DNA from: an uncultured Porphyromonadaceae bacterium
GTDB taxonomy: Bacteria > Bacteroidota > Bacteroidia > Bacteroidales > Muribaculaceae
Assembly (NCBI GenBank): GCA_902494595.1
Contig: CABUTY010000038.1
Span: 1-8,560, forward strand
DNA: 8,560 nucleotides
Direction: 5' to 3'
This document shows, piece after piece, positions 6,354-8,560 of this stretch. The position numbers and the translations under genes were made by a program. Within the stretch, counting starts at the first letter, position 1. Each line of letters begins with the position of its first letter. The notes beneath the pieces are model-generated. The model did not search any database. It was not told the origin of the DNA and saw nothing but the letters and a program-made list of their open reading frames with translations.

Positions 6354-7070
6354 TTATAGTGGCAGGATTCCGAAGTGGCGGAGTGTCTCCTTATCATCAA
6401 GGAGATTGGCCGTTCTGCCATCCCATGCCACGCGACCATCTTTCAAAATAATACTTCTGGGGCATAATTGAGCGGCCACGGCAAGGTCATGGGTTGCAAT
6501 AAGACAAGTATGGCTGAAACGTTTCAACAATGCCACCAGCTGACGCTGTCCGGAGGCGTCGAGCCCCGACGTCGGCTCGTCCATCACAAGGATGGAAGGC
6601 TCCATCGACAGCACCGTGGCTATGGCCGCTCGTTTTTTCTGTCCTCCAGACAGCGTGGCCGGTGACCGCGAGGCGAGTTCCTCGGCTCCCACTGCGGCCA
6701 GACTGACACGTACACGCCTTTCTACCTCCTCTTTGGGCAGCCGCATGTTCATCGGCCCAAAAGCGACATCCTCCGCAACTGTAGGCATGAACAGCTGGTC
6801 GTCGGAGTCCTGAAAAACCATGCCAACCGTCTGACGTATCAGCGGTAATGTCTTCTTGGTCACCGGCACGTCGCCGACATTAACCTCGCCTTGTGTAGGC
6901 ATAAGCAGCCCGTTGGTGTGCAGAAGAAGCGTGGACTTCCCCGCTCCGTTGAGACCCAGCAACGCTACCTTCTCGCCATGAGTCACGCGGAAGGTGATGC
7001 CTTTAAGCACCTCTCCACCGCCAGGATAGCTATAATGAACGTCACTGAACTGTATATAATGGTGTGACAT
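6354..7070 (-). CDS. cbiO: ECF transporter ATPase of cobalt/nickel uptake system
   Basis: The ATP-hydrolysing subunit (EcfA/CbiO) of an energy-coupling-factor importer, on the cytoplasmic face of the membrane. The 238-residue protein has all ABC motifs: Walker A GLNGAGKST (39-47), Q-loop Q87 in GMVFQDSDDQLF, signature LSGGQKKR (140-147), Walker B ILVMDEPTSGLD (160-171) and H-loop His194 in IATHD. The FQDSDDQLF sequence after the Q-loop is typical of EcfA-type rather than exporter ATPases. A single ATPase probably acts as a homodimer, as in group I systems. It starts 3 bases after the cbiQ stop and is the last gene of the operon. Metal specificity (Co or Ni) cannot be read from this subunit. 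Confidence 0.95.
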   Translation of the reverse strand: MSHHYIQFSDVHYSYPGGGEVLKGITFRVTHGEKVALLGLNGAGKSTLLLHTNGLLMPTQGEVNVGDVPVTKKTLPLIRQTVGMVFQDSDDQLFMPTVAEDVAFGPMNMRLPKEEVERRVRVSLAAVGAEELASRSPATLSGGQKKRAAIATVLSMEPSILVMDEPTSGLDASGQRQLVALLKRFSHTCLIATHDLAVAAQLCPRSIILKDGRVAWDGRTANLLDDKETLRHFGILPL

Positions 7071-7073
7071 GGT

Positions 7074-7874
7074 TTATAGATTAGTGAACAATAACTGGGG
7101 ACTCAGAAACCTCAGCAACAGGAATACGAGAATCCATACCACGGTAAAAACCGTATCGGCCGCAGACCAGCGGGAGGGATTTTGCTGCCAGTCGGGAATG
7201 GTACCCCTGAAACCCCGGCAAAGCATTGCCTGATGCACACGCTGGGCGCGGTCTATGCTTCTGATGAATAGCTGCCCGATCATCGGCCCCCACATCCCGA
7301 GAGAGAACGACCGGCGGCCATAGCCCCGAGCCATCCGTGCCCGGCGCATCTGCTGCAACTCATCAAGCAGCAGACGGCCGTAACGGTATACCATCTCCAG
7401 CTGTGTGGTGAGGAAAGCCGGCACATGCACACGCCGCATGGCGCGGCACATTCCTATGAACCCGCAAGCCGACGTAAGCAACAGCAATGCCTGCAGGGCA
7501 TACAAACCTCTGACAGAGATGGAGATGAATGTGAGCCAACCGTGCGACAGTTCATAACCTCCTATTCTAATGCCTGGGGCGCGGTCGAACCATGGGTTGA
7601 ATATCCCAATCAAGGCAATGAATGGGACGGCAGCCATCGCCTTTATAAAGATACGGGAGAAGGGAATGCCAAGATATGCCGAACATATAAGAGGGTATAT
7701 CCCGAACCATAGGAGAACGGCAAGATGATCCAACGGCACGGAAAGAAGAGTGACAAGATAGAGCAGCGTCACCGACAGCAAGGCTACAGGATTGCGTGCG
7801 GCAGTGCTCCGGGATGCCGTCTGGCATTCCGAAGCACTGTACGCGTTTATTCCTTTCTCCAGCTTGTCGGCCAT
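7074..7874 (-). CDS. cbiQ: ECF transporter transmembrane coupling protein (T component)
   Basis: The T component passes ATPase movement to the metal-binding M subunit. It has 266 residues, with hydrophobic segments at about 31-48, 51-70, 76-93, 113-142 and 240-260. The two coupling motifs of EcfT proteins are present: ARG at 182-184 (RRARMARGYGRR) and a CRG variant at 219-221 (QAMLCRGFRG), which dock into the grooves of the two ATPase subunits. The conserved TTQLEMVYRYGRLLLDE helix (156-172) precedes the first motif, as in CbiQ/NikQ. Gaps of 7 bases to cbiM upstream and 3 bases to cbiO downstream show a tight operon. Cobalt versus nickel is undecided. Confidence 0.93.
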   Translation of the reverse strand: MADKLEKGINAYSASECQTASRSTAARNPVALLSVTLLYLVTLLSVPLDHLAVLLWFGIYPLICSAYLGIPFSRIFIKAMAAVPFIALIGIFNPWFDRAPGIRIGGYELSHGWLTFISISVRGLYALQALLLLTSACGFIGMCRAMRRVHVPAFLTTQLEMVYRYGRLLLDELQQMRRARMARGYGRRSFSLGMWGPMIGQLFIRSIDRAQRVHQAMLCRGFRGTIPDWQQNPSRWSAADTVFTVVWILVFLLLRFLSPQLLFTNL

Positions 7875-7881
7875 CAGAGTG

Positions 7882-8560
7882 TCATTTTTTATTATCGGTA
7901 TTGGAGACGACTGCGGCAGCTTTCTTTGACCTGTGCCTTGTGATAAGGGCGGAGAAAGCCCAGAGTAGGGCGAGCACTACCACTGCGCCAACGATTCCCG
8001 ATAGAGAATTTTCGTAGTCGGGCATAAGAGCCGTAGAGTTCTGTACGTTACGGGCGGCCTGTGCAACAGTGCCGACGCTTTCGAGATCCGTAGAGCCGGT
8101 GATATTCATGATAGACCATTCGAGGCCGTCGGGGTCGGAAGATGCGAAGGAGGCAATGACAGTGGCAATCACGAGCGCCGCGATTCCGAATCCCCATACA
8201 GTAGCCTTGACCGATTTAGTGGTCCGGCGACCTTCCTCTCGCACAAGCAATGTCGGACGTGTACGCTGCACGAAATAGAGCACCATACCCGTGGCTATTC
8301 CTTCGCCGAGACCTATGGCAAGATGTATGGGGAGCATCAGCATGGCGAAGTCGGCTGTAGGAAGAGCCGTAACGCCAGATAACTCCGTCTCGCCCACCAC
8401 ACACAAGGCTCCAGCCTCGAGACCGATTACGGAAGCCAGACAGGATACAGCCATCAGTTTCCAGAGTTTTGCCGGGAAACGGAGCAATGGCCGGAATACC
8501 AACGGATAAGCCACAAGCGTTGACATGGCAGCCATATTGATGATATTGCACCCCAATGCC
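7882..8560 (-). CDS. cbiM: cobalt/nickel ECF substrate-binding protein with fused PDGLE domain (5' end outside window)
   Basis: The M component that binds the metal ion within the membrane. The window holds the last 225 residues; the start, including the metal-binding N-terminal His motif, lies beyond the right edge. The visible part opens with LGCNIINMAAM, matching the G(V/C)N..NMA segment of CbiM/NikM, and includes HLAIGLGEGIATG (78-90, numbering from GTG/TTG-position 8556), another conserved CbiM helix. After a basic linker come a membrane segment (about 118-138), the motif DPDGLE (141-146) and a final membrane segment (about 187-206). This extra domain is the PDGLE/CbiN-like partner, here fused to M, which explains the lack of a separate cbiN gene. 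The same architecture occurs in NikMN, so nickel is as possible as cobalt. Confidence 0.9.
   Translation of the reverse strand, partial: ALGCNIINMAAMSTLVAYPLVFRPLLRFPAKLWKLMAVSCLASVIGLEAGALCVVGETELSGVTALPTADFAMLMLPIHLAIGLGEGIATGMVLYFVQRTRPTLLVREEGRRTTKSVKATVWGFGIAALVIATVIASFASSDPDGLEWSIMNITGSTDLESVGTVAQAARNVQNSTALMPDYENSLSGIVGAVVVLALLWAFSALITRHRSKKAAAVVSNTDNKK

Noticed and set aside
7425..8017. Overlapping frames within cbiQ and cbiM on both strands
   Set aside because: Their peptides show no domain or membrane pattern, and they overlap well-supported transporter genes.
1..8560. CRISPR array, insertion sequence, tRNA or phage gene
   Set aside because: No regularly spaced long repeats, transposase motifs, terminal inverted repeats or cloverleaf-like sequence was seen.

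Overview
The window looks like a chromosomal segment from a gut-type Bacteroidales bacterium. A Muribaculaceae-like member is my best guess, but this is inference. The clues are: an arginine operon whose acyltransferase is a GNAT protein of the Bacteroides type with an extra Cys cluster; a TAnnTTTG-type promoter element; almost no Shine-Dalgarno sequences; and secreted proteins ending in Bacteroidetes C-terminal sorting-type tails. Every supported gene is on the minus strand, so the window reads right to left.

Right end (about 6354-8560): an ECF-type cobalt/nickel uptake operon, transcribed cbiM (5' cut by the window edge, with a fused PDGLE/CbiN-like domain), then cbiQ, then cbiO, with gaps of 7 and 3 bases. 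The visible M, Q and O genes cover the substrate-binding, transmembrane coupling and ATPase components of a group I ECF importer.

Middle (about 2552-6353): a lower-GC stretch with two secreted proteins read in the same direction and 69 bases apart. The first is an 808-residue modular protein: signal peptide, N-terminal beta-sandwich, two PPC-like repeats, a central domain with an NCISW...HAS...WESKLG...LHP pattern resembling the uncharacterised DUF7689 family, a helical region, and a T9SS-like tail. The second is a 351-residue seven-bladed Reg_prop-type beta-propeller with its own short sorting-type tail. Neither has a known function. This pair is the least understood part of the window. A good intrinsic terminator lies downstream of the propeller gene.

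Left end (1-2300): the arginine biosynthesis operon, transcribed GNAT acyltransferase, argG, argC (3' cut by the window edge). argG and argC overlap by ATGA. The leader upstream of the GNAT gene holds a promoter-like TAATTTTG, a GC-rich hairpin, and an out-of-frame ORF whose start is rich in Arg codons. Three CTGAGAA repeats and a 14-bp palindrome lie further upstream. No argR gene is present next to the operon in this window. The Arg-rich leader is therefore a candidate for arginine-responsive control, though it could be chance in a GC-rich stretch.

No tRNA, rRNA, CRISPR, insertion sequence or phage gene was recognised.
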